This document shows positions 15,757-24,549 of a stretch of DNA of 64,000 nucleotides, in pieces. This DNA is from a virus. The translations under genes were made by a program, and so were the position numbers. The stretch is from the IMG/VR virus record IMGVR_UViG_3300027608_000014, positions 1 through 64,000 of that record; one strand, written 5' to 3'. The number at the start of each line of letters is the position of its first letter. Position 1 is the first letter of the stretch. Under the pieces are notes generated by a model. The model did not search any database. It saw nothing but the letters and a program-made list of their open reading frames with translations, and was not told where the DNA came from.

Positions 15757-17346
15757 ATGTTAAAGCGCGCAGAGGAACTTGGCGTAGTCAGCTTGGGTCG
15801 ACCAGCAAGGTCGCCCGAGCGCGTACTTGCGGGTCAGAAGCAGCTTCAGGCAATCAGAGACGAGTACGACAATCGTCACTACACTACCGCCAAGAATCTA
15901 GGCAAGTCATACCTGGGAGCATTCAAGGATCTGGGCTCCTTCCTTGCCACACCCACCAGACCTTTACCTGGAAGCAGAGCTGCTGTTCTTGAAGCGTCTA
16001 AGGGGAGTCCCGATTATGCCGTCAAGGCTGTAGGTGGACTCCTCCGTAGAGCAAAGAAGATGGATCAGGACGCAGGTCAGTGGATAATAGACAAAAACCA
16101 GCAGGCTGGCGACTATATTATAAATGGAGTCACGAATGCCGGTAAATCATTCGCTGCACATCCAGTTCAATCAACTAAGGAGTTTTTAAACGAAGGCTTC
16201 GTTGAGCCGACCAAAGGACTAGGGCAGCACATCCCAGCGTATATTGCGGCGGGCAAAGAACGTGGATGGATGTCTGATGAGGCTAATGATGAGCTCATGA
16301 ATGCTGGATTTAATGGGGTTCACCTTGGAACCAACCTTATGCTGGGCTTGGGTACTATTGGCAAGAGGATGGGATTGAATAGGCTGGCTGTGGCAGGAAG
16401 AAACAAGCTTCTCCCAGGGTTCGGGCTGCGGGCGGCGGCTAAGCTGGAGGCTGCTAAAGTTTTAGCCTCCAGCAAGGCTATTGCTAAACTGCCAGCTCCA
16501 AGATATTTGAACTCGCCAGCTAAAGGAGCGGACGGTCCACTCACCAGAGAAGGCATTGGAACCCTCAGTGGAGCAGATAAAGCTTGGCAAGCTGAACTGG
16601 CTGTACCAACTAGCTTCAATCCAACTAGCTTCAATCCAACTATCTTCAATCCAAACGCTTCCTGGTTACAGAAGGCCGTCCCTGTCTCTCCTGGTTTTGC
16701 TAAGGGAACGGCCCAAACGATCGCAGGAGCAGAATTACTAGCATGGAATGGATTGTTTCCGTCGATGACCAAACGGGATGCTCCGTCTCTACAAGATCAG
16801 AGCATCATAGGCCCCCTAACTGACGGGCCTGTTGAGGCACCTTTCTTTCAGGCTGCTCAGGCACAACAAGATGCCATTGATGACGCAAAACTATTTCAGG
16901 CCTTCACTGGCTTTCGAAAGTACCAGCCGATTAGTACGGCTCCATCTCTACAAGATCAGAGCATCATGGGTGCCCTAACTGACGGGCCTGTTGAGGCACC
17001 TTTCTTTCAGGCTGCTCAGGCACAACAAGATGCCATTGATAACGCAGATCTAAATCGTGCCCTCACTGGAGTCCCCGACTTCCAGCCGATCAGTACCGCT
17101 GCCTCCACTCCAGCCCCAGAGCTTTCAAGTCCAGACTCTAATCCAATCAATACGGCTCCACTCCAGCCAACGACTCTGCCTCCAGGAAGATCACTTCTTC
17201 CTTATGCTGGGTGGGTCGCTGGTGGCTTAGCTGCCGGTGGACTGCTGGCCTGGACGATAAACCACGCCAGGCAAAAGAAACTAGAAGCAAAGAAGCGGCA
17301 GTACCCTCTTGCTCAGCGCTATCCGGCACTGTATGGTTCCAGATAA
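15757..17346 (+). CDS. Putative internal virion protein with tandem repeat and C-terminal membrane segment
   Basis: 529 residues. It begins MLKRAEELG, so a K-x-A site lies at the very start. Residues 30-170 are helical and basic. A Pro-Asn repeat (TSFNPTSFNPTIFNP) is near 285. Two copies of a 53-residue module follow (PSLQDQSI... LTDGPVEAPFFQAAQAQQ). Near the C-terminus LLPYAGWVAGGLAAGGLLAWTI is a clear glycine-zipper-like membrane segment followed by a basic tail (NHARQKKLEAKKRQYP). This fits a DNA-ejection or pore protein; no known homologue is recognised. It ends one base before the next gene's ATG. Confidence 0.8.
   Translation: MLKRAEELGVVSLGRPARSPERVLAGQKQLQAIRDEYDNRHYTTAKNLGKSYLGAFKDLGSFLATPTRPLPGSRAAVLEASKGSPDYAVKAVGGLLRRAKKMDQDAGQWIIDKNQQAGDYIINGVTNAGKSFAAHPVQSTKEFLNEGFVEPTKGLGQHIPAYIAAGKERGWMSDEANDELMNAGFNGVHLGTNLMLGLGTIGKRMGLNRLAVAGRNKLLPGFGLRAAAKLEAAKVLASSKAIAKLPAPRYLNSPAKGADGPLTREGIGTLSGADKAWQAELAVPTSFNPTSFNPTIFNPNASWLQKAVPVSPGFAKGTAQTIAGAELLAWNGLFPSMTKRDAPSLQDQSIIGPLTDGPVEAPFFQAAQAQQDAIDDAKLFQAFTGFRKYQPISTAPSLQDQSIMGALTDGPVEAPFFQAAQAQQDAIDNADLNRALTGVPDFQPISTAASTPAPELSSPDSNPINTAPLQPTTLPPGRSLLPYAGWVAGGLAAGGLLAWTINHARQKKLEAKKRQYPLAQRYPALYGSR
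16783..17100 (+). repeat. 159-base in-frame tandem duplication within gene 15757
   Basis: Copies start at 16783 and 16942 (period 159 bases, 53 codons). The first two-thirds are almost identical and the last third has diverged (AFTGFRKYQPIST versus ALTGVPDFQPIST). Confidence 0.9.
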
Positions 17347-18285
17347 ATGGCTGACGAGGTAATTCCACAATTAAAGAGACTCCCACGATCACTAGAGGAG
17401 TCTTCTAGCTATTATCCTGACTGGCGAATGCGCCAGGTCCTGCAATATAACGCCTTAGAGGGAGCGGAGAGAGCGGCTCATGGACGAGGCTTTCAACTAC
17501 CCGACTGGGAAGATGACGAAGAGGTTCATCGCTACTTTGCGTATACCACACAGGGAGTAAGCTTTGATATAGCTGACACTAAAAGATTTTTCTATGCTGA
17601 TGAGGCCATCCAGCACAACTATCGCACAGGAGCTGCCGCCCGCATCAGATGCCTATTGATCGCTGGTGCGACACCTGACTTTGTCGCCAAGAGACTGGGA
17701 ACCAAGAAGGACCACATCGAAACCTTCTACAGGCTATACTTCGACATCGATCGGTGCTTGGACAACAAGGACTTCATGGCCAGTCTAGTATTTCCATTTG
17801 TGGTTCCCAGATCAGAGCCACCAGAGCAGAAGAAGGAGCGCCTGTGGAGAACAGGCGCCTTCCTAATGGACATCCCTGGATTCGACGCAATCTCACAGAA
17901 AAGAATCGACATGAACGCCGCTGACATCGAGAAGATGAACGGTCAGCTCAAGTCTCTAATGTACAGTCAAGGACTCGAGTACTGCTTGCACCGACGCGCA
18001 GGAATGCTTCCTGGCCCAGGAGACTTGGACAATGTCCTTGCCCATATGCAGATCCCTGCTACTGGAGACAGCGAGAGAGACAGCCAATCCTCAATCTTTA
18101 CTTCTAGTCTTGTTCAGGTGGCTGCAGAGAAATACAGCCTGACCACGACAACAAAAATCACAGATATTCAGGTTGTCTCCACTCGAATTGGACCCGCCAC
18201 TTCGTACGCTATACAAGACCTTGATTATTTTGCTGGAGACGAAGAGATAAACCAACTAGGATTACTGACTGATGAATACCGCTGA
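17347..18285 (+). CDS. Helix-turn-helix-containing protein of unknown role
   Basis: 312 residues. Near residues 98-125 the phrase LLIAGATPDFVAKRLGTKKDHIETFYRLYFD reads as a helix-turn-helix of the kind that recognises DNA or organises a small ATPase partner ('G-x-x-x-x-x-I-A-x-x-L-G-x-x-x-x-x-I'). N-terminal residues 20-70 are acidic and aromatic (WRMRQVLQYNALEG). A LPGPGDLDNVLAHM loop is at about 223. No K-x-A enrichment, membrane segment or signal. It overlaps the next gene by 14 bases. It might be a packaging or connector factor, but no such assignment can be proved. Confidence 0.75.
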   Translation: MADEVIPQLKRLPRSLEESSSYYPDWRMRQVLQYNALEGAERAAHGRGFQLPDWEDDEEVHRYFAYTTQGVSFDIADTKRFFYADEAIQHNYRTGAAARIRCLLIAGATPDFVAKRLGTKKDHIETFYRLYFDIDRCLDNKDFMASLVFPFVVPRSEPPEQKKERLWRTGAFLMDIPGFDAISQKRIDMNAADIEKMNGQLKSLMYSQGLEYCLHRRAGMLPGPGDLDNVLAHMQIPATGDSERDSQSSIFTSSLVQVAAEKYSLTTTTKITDIQVVSTRIGPATSYAIQDLDYFAGDEEINQLGLLTDEYR

Positions 18286-19585
18286 ACGTAAAATTTTTGC
18301 TGCTCACAAGAAAGCTGGTCAATACTGCGTAGAGGGCCTGGACCCAACTAGCGCTCTGATCAAAGCCGCTAACCTTGATGAGCTGAATCCAGAGATGACT
18401 CGTCGAGTTTCTGAGATGTTGAATATCTCTCTCACGAAGTCCTTCATGAAGTCAGCCAGCGATAAGACCGCTAGTTTTCCTCTAGCCGACTGTGAAAAGG
18501 CAATCAAGGAAGTGTTTGCTGGAGAGGTTCACGCCAAGACAGCAGCTGTGCTCTCTGATCTTAATTGGGAGCTAGAAGGCAAGTCGCTCTCTATCACTAG
18601 AAAGATTGATACCAGCAACGACCATTCATTCTTTAAGGTTGCCAAGACAGAGACCAAAGAGGACATCAATCATCTGGTCAAGCAAGCTGAAGGGGCAAAA
18701 GACCTACTTCGCGTTGAGATCAGCAAGAGAGCTCAGGATCTACTATCCGCTGAGACTAAGGCCCTTCACACCTATACCGATATCATCTCTCACTTCAGAC
18801 AGAACGCTTACCTTCCTCAGAAGTTTGCTCAGTTCGAGGAGCGCTGCTACAGCGAGTACGGACTCGATGTCGGTCAGTATCTTGACTCGATTCACGTACA
18901 GCTAAATGAAGGCACAGATCGTGGAGACAGTGACTCTCATAAGAAGGCTTTCTACTTTGAACCAGACAGCGCTAATATCCTGTTCGATTCCCTCATGAGT
19001 CAAACAGATCAGATTAGCAAGCAGGCCTCTGAGTTGGTAATCGCCAAGGCGGCGTTCGGTAGCTTTGACTCTCAGATCAACCATTTCTATAAGCAAGCTC
19101 TTGGTGGTAAGCCCGAAGTCGCTGGCTGTGCCGGTGACATGCTCGACCTGAGTAAAAAAAAAGCTGACTTCGGCTTGCTAAGCAGTCCTCGACTGGAAGC
19201 TGCTGTTGCTTCACACGGTCAGCAAGGTTCTGACGCGTTTACCAAAGGCTTAGAGGCTGCTCAAAACAGAATCTACAAGCGTCCCGGTGATGAGACCGAC
19301 ATGGAGATGGACAATGTTCGTCGCCAAGCTATCCTAGCCGACCTGATGAGTAATGATGACATTATCTCAGGTCAGGAACCAGGCCACGTTCAGTCAGCCT
19401 ACAACACTTTGCTTTCGATCTCCCCACGCTCTACTCTGCATCGAGAGGTCGTCAGATCTGTATTGAGAAACGCAACTGCAGCTCAAGCGATCGATCCATT
19501 TACCGCCAAACAACTAGCTGACCTTGAGGGCCAGCACCTGAAGAACGAGAAGATCGAGAAGGGTCAGATGGCGGTTTCTCCATAA
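18272..19585 (+). CDS. Probable head/core protein rich in Lys-x-Ala sites
   Basis: 437 residues, largely helical with no membrane segment. Lys-x-Ala sites: KTAS near residue 65, KTAA near 90, KVAK near 117, KQAE near 131, KRAQ near 150, KQAS near 253, KQAL near 275 and KKAD near 294. These resemble the scaffold at 22030. A run of nine A (19154-19162) encodes the three Lys of SKKKAD, a possible slippage site. The start overlaps the preceding gene by 14 bases and the stop is 8 bases before the next ATG. Best guess: a prohead core component trimmed by the protease. No named family. Confidence 0.8.
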   Translation: MNTAERKIFAAHKKAGQYCVEGLDPTSALIKAANLDELNPEMTRRVSEMLNISLTKSFMKSASDKTASFPLADCEKAIKEVFAGEVHAKTAAVLSDLNWELEGKSLSITRKIDTSNDHSFFKVAKTETKEDINHLVKQAEGAKDLLRVEISKRAQDLLSAETKALHTYTDIISHFRQNAYLPQKFAQFEERCYSEYGLDVGQYLDSIHVQLNEGTDRGDSDSHKKAFYFEPDSANILFDSLMSQTDQISKQASELVIAKAAFGSFDSQINHFYKQALGGKPEVAGCAGDMLDLSKKKADFGLLSSPRLEAAVASHGQQGSDAFTKGLEAAQNRIYKRPGDETDMEMDNVRRQAILADLMSNDDIISGQEPGHVQSAYNTLLSISPRSTLHREVVRSVLRNATAAQAIDPFTAKQLADLEGQHLKNEKIEKGQMAVSP

Positions 19586-19593
19586 GCATAACT

Positions 19594-20661
19594 ATGAACA
19601 AATTAGCTTTCTTAGACTCTATTCGTCAGGGTATTCGGGGCATAGTTGACAAGGGCTACAATGCTGTCAACGATGCTGCCAAGAGTCTTACCCAAGGGAA
19701 TCTTGATCCTCGGACTGGAACTTATCCCGCTGACGGACTGTCACTGGACCAACTTGGCAATAAGTACCACGACAATCTCGTTTACGGCCTAGCCGGAACA
19801 GCTGTCGGTGGCGGTATTGGTGCACTCACTACTGACACTGAAGAGGATAAAACATTTGGAGATAAACTCAGACATCGTCTACGTAATGCGCTTACTGGCG
19901 GTATTGCTGGCGGTGCCGTGGGACTTGGTGGAAAGGTATTTGTTGATAGCTACGTCACTAAGCCAGATCTCCCTAAGAGGCCTTCTTACTATGGTGCTGA
20001 ACTGGGAAAGAAAGTTGATAACTTTTTTGGAGTCAACAAAAATGAAAGTCTGACCGTCGAACAGGTAGCAAATCGAGCAAGGGCGGAAGCGACAGCCAAA
20101 CCGGGCGCGACACCGAAGTCTATTGATGCGGATGTAAAAGCGGCTGTTGAGGCCACAACCGCTCCTCTTGGACCTGTAGAGACCGCCGTCGCGATAGCTA
20201 ATCCAATGACAGGCTCAGAGGTTGGTAGGTCCGCTAGCGGTGCATTGATTGCAGGGACCCTTGGAGAGGGGGTCGTCCGCCTTGGTAATAATAGGATAGA
20301 TCCTATTGTTGTGAGCGATAACGTGAGTAAAAGACTGAATGACTTCAAGCTTACCAGGATGACTACAGGAACGCCAGGTGCCCCAGGAATAGCAGCTATC
20401 GATCCTGCACTAAAAGCCCCCGGCGCTGAATCTCCTTATCGTAAAGGATTCTCTCTGAAAAGACTAACCAACCAGCAGGCGCTTGATGAGATGACTCTAC
20501 TGAGAGACTCACCAAAGCCAGGAACAAGGGCTCTCAAGAGATACGGCCTTACAAATAGAATGCCGATCGGAAAGGGACCCAGGGCCCTTCAGGCTCTAGC
20601 TGCATTTGCGGGACTAGTTGGCGCCAACGTGGTCGGAAAACCCAACGTAGAACCCAAGTAA
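19594..20661 (+). CDS. Putative internal virion protein with glycine-zipper pair
   Basis: 355 residues. The first 25 residues are amphipathic (MNKLAFLDSIRQGIRGIVDK). Two Gly/Ala-rich hydrophobic helices follow: about residues 65-85 (GLAGTAVGGGIGALTTD) and 100-118 (ALTGGIAGGAVGLGGKVFVD), the classic spacing of a glycine-zipper hairpin that inserts into or spans a membrane. A third short hydrophobic stretch lies near the end (ALQALAAFAGLVGANVVG). The rest is basic and probably extended. Its stop overlaps the protease ATG by one base (TAATG). Likely packaged in the head and delivered to the cell envelope, by analogy of architecture only. Confidence 0.78.
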   Translation: MNKLAFLDSIRQGIRGIVDKGYNAVNDAAKSLTQGNLDPRTGTYPADGLSLDQLGNKYHDNLVYGLAGTAVGGGIGALTTDTEEDKTFGDKLRHRLRNALTGGIAGGAVGLGGKVFVDSYVTKPDLPKRPSYYGAELGKKVDNFFGVNKNESLTVEQVANRARAEATAKPGATPKSIDADVKAAVEATTAPLGPVETAVAIANPMTGSEVGRSASGALIAGTLGEGVVRLGNNRIDPIVVSDNVSKRLNDFKLTRMTTGTPGAPGIAAIDPALKAPGAESPYRKGFSLKRLTNQQALDEMTLLRDSPKPGTRALKRYGLTNRMPIGKGPRALQALAAFAGLVGANVVGKPNVEPK

Positions 20662-21989
20662 TGGACAAGATTGTTTTCAACGACAGCTTCGACTATGGAA
20701 CTGATCTTCCACTGGCCACCATCGCTGATGATCCAATGGTCCTGCGTAAGTGCGCTTCGTCTGTCTCGGATGGATGGGGCAAGATTGACCCAATCAAGGA
20801 TCACACGTTGATTCATCTAATTGCCCTAGGCGCCCACGAGAAGACTGGTCGTAATAGAAATGCAGACTCTTGGAGAGAAAATGTTCTCAGGCAGAAGCAC
20901 GGAACATTCAAGACCCACGGCAAGCTCTACCACAACCATCTGGCAGAAGAGGGCAAGGAAGAGGGCTTCGTCCACAAGACCGCCTTCAACGAAGACATGG
21001 GCCGTGCAGAACTGGTCATTGCTGCAGATAACGATAAGTGCGCCGCCTGGCTGGGAGACGTTGAAAAAGGGAAACCAGTGAGTTTCTCCATGGGATTCAA
21101 GTGTACTCATCCAGGAGACGAGTGCTCTATCTGTGGTAACTTTGCAGCTAAGAGAGAAGATTACTGCAAGCATCTAAAGAAGAACGCCTCAGCACCGTAC
21201 GGACTGAATCGAATTCTTCCCGATGGTCGTGCGTGTTTTGCTTTCAACGATGCGGGATTCTTTAACGACATCTCCAAGGTTCCTATTGGCGCTGATCAAA
21301 TCGCCATGGGCCTTCGCAAGGTTGCGTCTCTGTCTTCCGATGAAGTGATCGGTGGAGCAGAACTAGCTGAGCAATACTTCATTCATCACAGCGATGTGGA
21401 TCACGGCAAGGTTGCCATCGTTCTAAAGCTGGCTGACATCGAGAAACGCATTGAGTCGATCGGTACTGGCATCAAGGGATCTAGAAAGAGATCCCTCTGC
21501 AAGGTGGCGATGGACAAACTTCGTGAAGCTCCAACTAAAGAAATGTTCCTCGAGCTGTCCAAGCTGGGAGCTATTCTGCCGATGGTCGATTTTTACAAAC
21601 TTGTTTTTGGTTCGGAATTTGCGAATCACGAACGCGCCATCAATAAGGCCGCAAGCTACGAGGCAAACTTTTTTTTAGCTATTGCAGCCGACAAGGAGAG
21701 ACTGCGCAGCGTGTGCTCCAATACTACCTACGATCCTGCACCCATTAGCCACGTTCGTTTGGACTACGAAAGTAAGCGAGCAATTGCAGCTGAGTATTCT
21801 ATTGATACTGAGCTTGCCGCAGATCGCGCCATTAAGCGTGCAGCTTTGCTTGACAGTATTCCTCCAGCGAATACTATTTCATCCCAAGATAACTATCTGA
21901 TCGACCAATACGGCGCTTACAAAATTAGCGCGTTGAAGGCGATCAGCCCAGAAGTGAACGACGAAATTCTTTTTGCATCACTTATTTAG
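20661..21989 (+). CDS. Prohead maturation protease (gp21-like)
   Basis: 442 residues. Residues about 50-150 fit the prohead serine protease fold: GAHEKTGRNRNADSW (57-71) is the usual opening, H86/H91 in KTHGKLYHNH are candidates for the catalytic His, and S141/S143 in GKPVSFSMGFK for the nucleophile. A Cys cluster (C148, C154, C157, C169; CSICGNFAAKREDYCKHL) follows and may bind zinc. The region after 200 is extra to a minimal protease and may be a propeptide or scaffold-binding domain; it contains K-x-A sites (KCAS, KVAS, KVAI, KVAM). Position directly before the scaffold and capsid genes matches T4 order. It should cleave scaffold, capsid and internal proteins in the prohead. Confidence 0.88.
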   Translation: MDKIVFNDSFDYGTDLPLATIADDPMVLRKCASSVSDGWGKIDPIKDHTLIHLIALGAHEKTGRNRNADSWRENVLRQKHGTFKTHGKLYHNHLAEEGKEEGFVHKTAFNEDMGRAELVIAADNDKCAAWLGDVEKGKPVSFSMGFKCTHPGDECSICGNFAAKREDYCKHLKKNASAPYGLNRILPDGRACFAFNDAGFFNDISKVPIGADQIAMGLRKVASLSSDEVIGGAELAEQYFIHHSDVDHGKVAIVLKLADIEKRIESIGTGIKGSRKRSLCKVAMDKLREAPTKEMFLELSKLGAILPMVDFYKLVFGSEFANHERAINKAASYEANFFLAIAADKERLRSVCSNTTYDPAPISHVRLDYESKRAIAAEYSIDTELAADRAIKRAALLDSIPPANTISSQDNYLIDQYGAYKISALKAISPEVNDEILFASLI

Positions 21990-22029
21990 TTGCAGCGTAA
22001 CAATCTATCCCATAACATCCACTAAACAT

Positions 22030-23427
22030 ATGCATAAACAAGCGTCAGTAGGCAGTATCCTAGACTCCTTTTCAAAGTTCTACAGTCCCAAGACGGCAGG
22101 TCATGACTCTCAGGGCTTTCACGAATCACCCGCTCCTGCTACCAAGACGGACGAGGAAACTGCATCAGCTCTAATTACTCCAGGAACTAACGTTCCTAAT
22201 GCCGTCAACTCCGCTGGAGTTGACGCAGGAACATCGATGTCCTGTTGCCCCGCTAACATCCCAACTGAAGAGCTCGTCCGCAAGGAACAGAGTGTGTCGG
22301 CCAAGATCGCTGCGGCTCCAGGTAGCGTTGAAGAGCTAGTCAGTCGACTCTCTGGTAATCTTCTCAAGATCGCTGGAGGCGAAACACTGGCAGCCCAGAC
22401 GGTGGAACCGGTGGAACCAGTAGAAGCCAACAAAGTTGCTTCTGTCATTTCCGAAGTAAATATTGATCTTCTAGCGCAGAAGACAGCAGCCTTTCTAGCG
22501 GCCACCGAGTTTGGTTATAATAAAGCCAAGGAAGTCTTTGCTCCTCAGACCAAGATCGCAGCTCCCTCGCTCACTCTCCCAGAAGACATCGAGGCTCGTA
22601 TCGAAAGTCGAGTTTACGAACTCAAGACTGCAGGCCTAAACGACCAGCAGATCTACGCTCAGCTTCAGGCTGACGGTCAGGCTGACGCAGAGATCCTGAC
22701 AAAAGAGGCCGAAGTTGCGGAAATCACCCGGCACAATCTGGCATCGTTTGTTGAGCAGAAAATTGCAGCGCAACTTAATGCTGGCACCATTTCCTCACAA
22801 CAGGCTGAGATTCTACTGACCGATCTAGGTTATGAAACTGATACCGTCAAGCTAGCCAGCATCGAGCAGGCAGTTGATCATAAGGTTGCTTCACTCCGTC
22901 ATCAGTATCCAGCGATTACTGACGAGCAGATTATGGAAGTTCTCCAGAAAGACGCTGAGGCTGACGCCGCAGCGATGGTTGATCCAAATGCGATGCCTCC
23001 AAATGAAATGGTCGATCCAAATGCGATGTATCCAGATGAGAGGCCTCCAGGCGAGATGCCTCCAGGTGCCGAAGGTGAAATGCCTGCAGGTGCTGAAGAA
23101 GAATTGGCCGCTCAATTGCAGCAGGCCATTGCTGAACTACAGCAGGCAGTTGAAGCGGGACAGATGACTGAAGAGCAGGCTCTACAGTTGCTTGAAGAGG
23201 CCGGTCTAGACGTTCAAGGGATGCTCGCTGCTGCAGGCGCTGCGCTTGAAGCCCCAGTCGCTGAAGGTGCAGAGGCTCTTCCAGCCGATGCCTACGCAGC
23301 TGAGGAGGGGGCCGAAAAGAAAGAAGCCGCTCTGACCGATCTCATTGCTGCAGCTGACAGGGCTTATCTAGCGGGTAGTCTCACTAAGGCTCAGGCCAAT
23401 TCAATGGTCGCAGCTCTCAAAGCTTAA
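22030..23427 (+). CDS. Prohead scaffold/core protein
   Basis: 465 residues. The start at 22030 is chosen because the frame's earlier Met (21973) lies inside the protease gene. It is acidic and helical, with no membrane segment. Fourteen or so Lys-x-Ala tripeptides are spread over its length (KQAS, KTAG, KIAA, KIAG, KVAS, KTAA, KIAA, KTAG, KEAE, KIAA, KLAS, KVAS, KDAE, KEAA). A Pro/Met-rich repeat (about 335-375) precedes an acidic coiled coil (LAAQLQQAIAELQQAVEAG). Place between protease and capsid, together with repeated candidate cut sites, is what a scaffold degraded to peptides (T4 gp22-like) should look like. The first K-x-A is at residues 3-5. Confidence 0.85.
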   Translation: MHKQASVGSILDSFSKFYSPKTAGHDSQGFHESPAPATKTDEETASALITPGTNVPNAVNSAGVDAGTSMSCCPANIPTEELVRKEQSVSAKIAAAPGSVEELVSRLSGNLLKIAGGETLAAQTVEPVEPVEANKVASVISEVNIDLLAQKTAAFLAATEFGYNKAKEVFAPQTKIAAPSLTLPEDIEARIESRVYELKTAGLNDQQIYAQLQADGQADAEILTKEAEVAEITRHNLASFVEQKIAAQLNAGTISSQQAEILLTDLGYETDTVKLASIEQAVDHKVASLRHQYPAITDEQIMEVLQKDAEADAAAMVDPNAMPPNEMVDPNAMYPDERPPGEMPPGAEGEMPAGAEEELAAQLQQAIAELQQAVEAGQMTEEQALQLLEEAGLDVQGMLAAAGAALEAPVAEGAEALPADAYAAEEGAEKKEAALTDLIAAADRAYLAGSLTKAQANSMVAALKA

Positions 23428-23434
23428 TTATCAC

Positions 23435-23827
23435 ATGGACTCACAGATCGAATCAGTAATTGCGGACTCCAAGGCTCTGCTCGCTCTTGCGGGTCCAGCT
23501 TTTGAGGCTCAGAAAAAAGTAGCAGCCCTAGAAACTTCCAAGGTAGAGTTGCTCTCCAAGGTAGCTTCATTGGAGAAAGCTAGCACCGATCGCGAATCGA
23601 TCATCAAGACTGCTGCCGATGAAGCTGCAGAATTCTTTGATGCTCGTGGTATGCTCAAGGTGTCAGCCGAAGACTTCAGTGCCCGTCTTCAGTCAAATCC
23701 CGCCGAGATCTTTTCTGTAGTACAGAAGTTTACAGATGCTTCGACCCAAAAAGAAGCGGGCGCACCAATGGAAAATACATTGGCTGACGATGGACTTGAT
23801 CCAATTCAAAGATTTGTTCGTAGCTAA
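23435..23827 (+). CDS. Small coiled-coil head/core protein
   Basis: 130 residues, 7 bases after the scaffold stop. Helical and coiled-coil-like throughout (LETSKVELLSKVASLEKAST... IIKTAADEAAEFFD) with K-x-A sites KVAA, KVAS, KTAA and KEAG. It resembles the scaffold in composition and may be a second core component or a chaperone for the capsid protein. No known domain. A 170-base untranslated gap follows before the next gene. Confidence 0.8.
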   Translation: MDSQIESVIADSKALLALAGPAFEAQKKVAALETSKVELLSKVASLEKASTDRESIIKTAADEAAEFFDARGMLKVSAEDFSARLQSNPAEIFSVVQKFTDASTQKEAGAPMENTLADDGLDPIQRFVRS

Positions 23828-23997
23828 AAGATTTTTCTTTTAAGCCATAAACTTTTCATCTAATATTCTCAACATTCAAGCGAGTCAAAGGCCAGAGCCA
23901 GAGACTCACAATCACCCGCGACGCTAACAGTGACAGAGATAGATCTCTGCTCGGAGCACCAACACTAATTCCAAAATAAAGGAATCATCACTCTATT
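23828..23997 (+). promoter_or_regulatory. 170-base untranslated region before the capsid genes
   Basis: No gene is visible. It contains a short T-rich run after the stop, a TAATAT box (23861-23866) without a clear -35, and a 16-base palindrome CAGAGAT-AG-ATCTCTG (23934-23949) that would form a 7-base-pair stem in RNA. AAAGGAA lies 13 bases before the ATG at 23998. This is a plausible leader for high-level capsid expression. Confidence 0.4.
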
Positions 23998-24528
23998 ATG
24001 AGTATCGCAAATAAAGTTAACTTCAAGAAGGGCTGGCCCTCTTCCACTATCCTGGAAACGGTCGCACTTCCTCCAGCTTCTGGAACACTAGAAGCAGGTA
24101 TGGTCGGGTATCTCGACTACGCTACAGGCAAGTGGGTTCTGGGTATGACACAGTCCATTGTTGGTCTGTCTCAGGTCCCCCATATCTTCCACAATGACGC
24201 AGCTGACGGTGACGTCGGTAATGCCTCAGCAGACAACTTCATCTCAAACCCAGTCAAATTCGGCGGTGTTCATGGAATTTCCCTTCAGAACCCTCTGGAG
24301 ATCGAAACCACACAGTTTACAGCCAATTCTCTGCTCGTCCCAGGTGCTGGTGTTTACGCAGCAGCTGGAACCGGTCTTCTGACTTATGGTTCTCTTCCTG
24401 CCTCTCTAACAACTAGCATCGGTGGTGGCAATAAGGTGATCATCGGAATCGTAACTGAAGCCTCGCACAGCTACCAGGGCCTCAACTACATCACGATCGT
24501 TCCGATCCAGCCAGTTCTACAGGCCTAA
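23998..24528 (+). CDS. Probable capsid decoration/stabilisation protein
   Basis: 176 residues, beta-rich with many Gly and small residues (PPASGTLEAGMVGYLDYATG; LLVPGAGVYAAAGTGLLTYG), ending ITIVPIQPVLQA. It lies just before the major capsid gene, where lambda-D-like or other decoration proteins are often encoded. N-terminus MSIANKVNFKKGWP has no K-x-A motif, so it may be added after maturation. It is preceded by the 170-base leader, suggesting strong expression. Family not recognised by sequence. Confidence 0.75.
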   Translation: MSIANKVNFKKGWPSSTILETVALPPASGTLEAGMVGYLDYATGKWVLGMTQSIVGLSQVPHIFHNDAADGDVGNASADNFISNPVKFGGVHGISLQNPLEIETTQFTANSLLVPGAGVYAAAGTGLLTYGSLPASLTTSIGGGNKVIIGIVTEASHSYQGLNYITIVPIQPVLQA

Positions 24529-24549
24529 TTCTAAAAGGAACAACTAATC

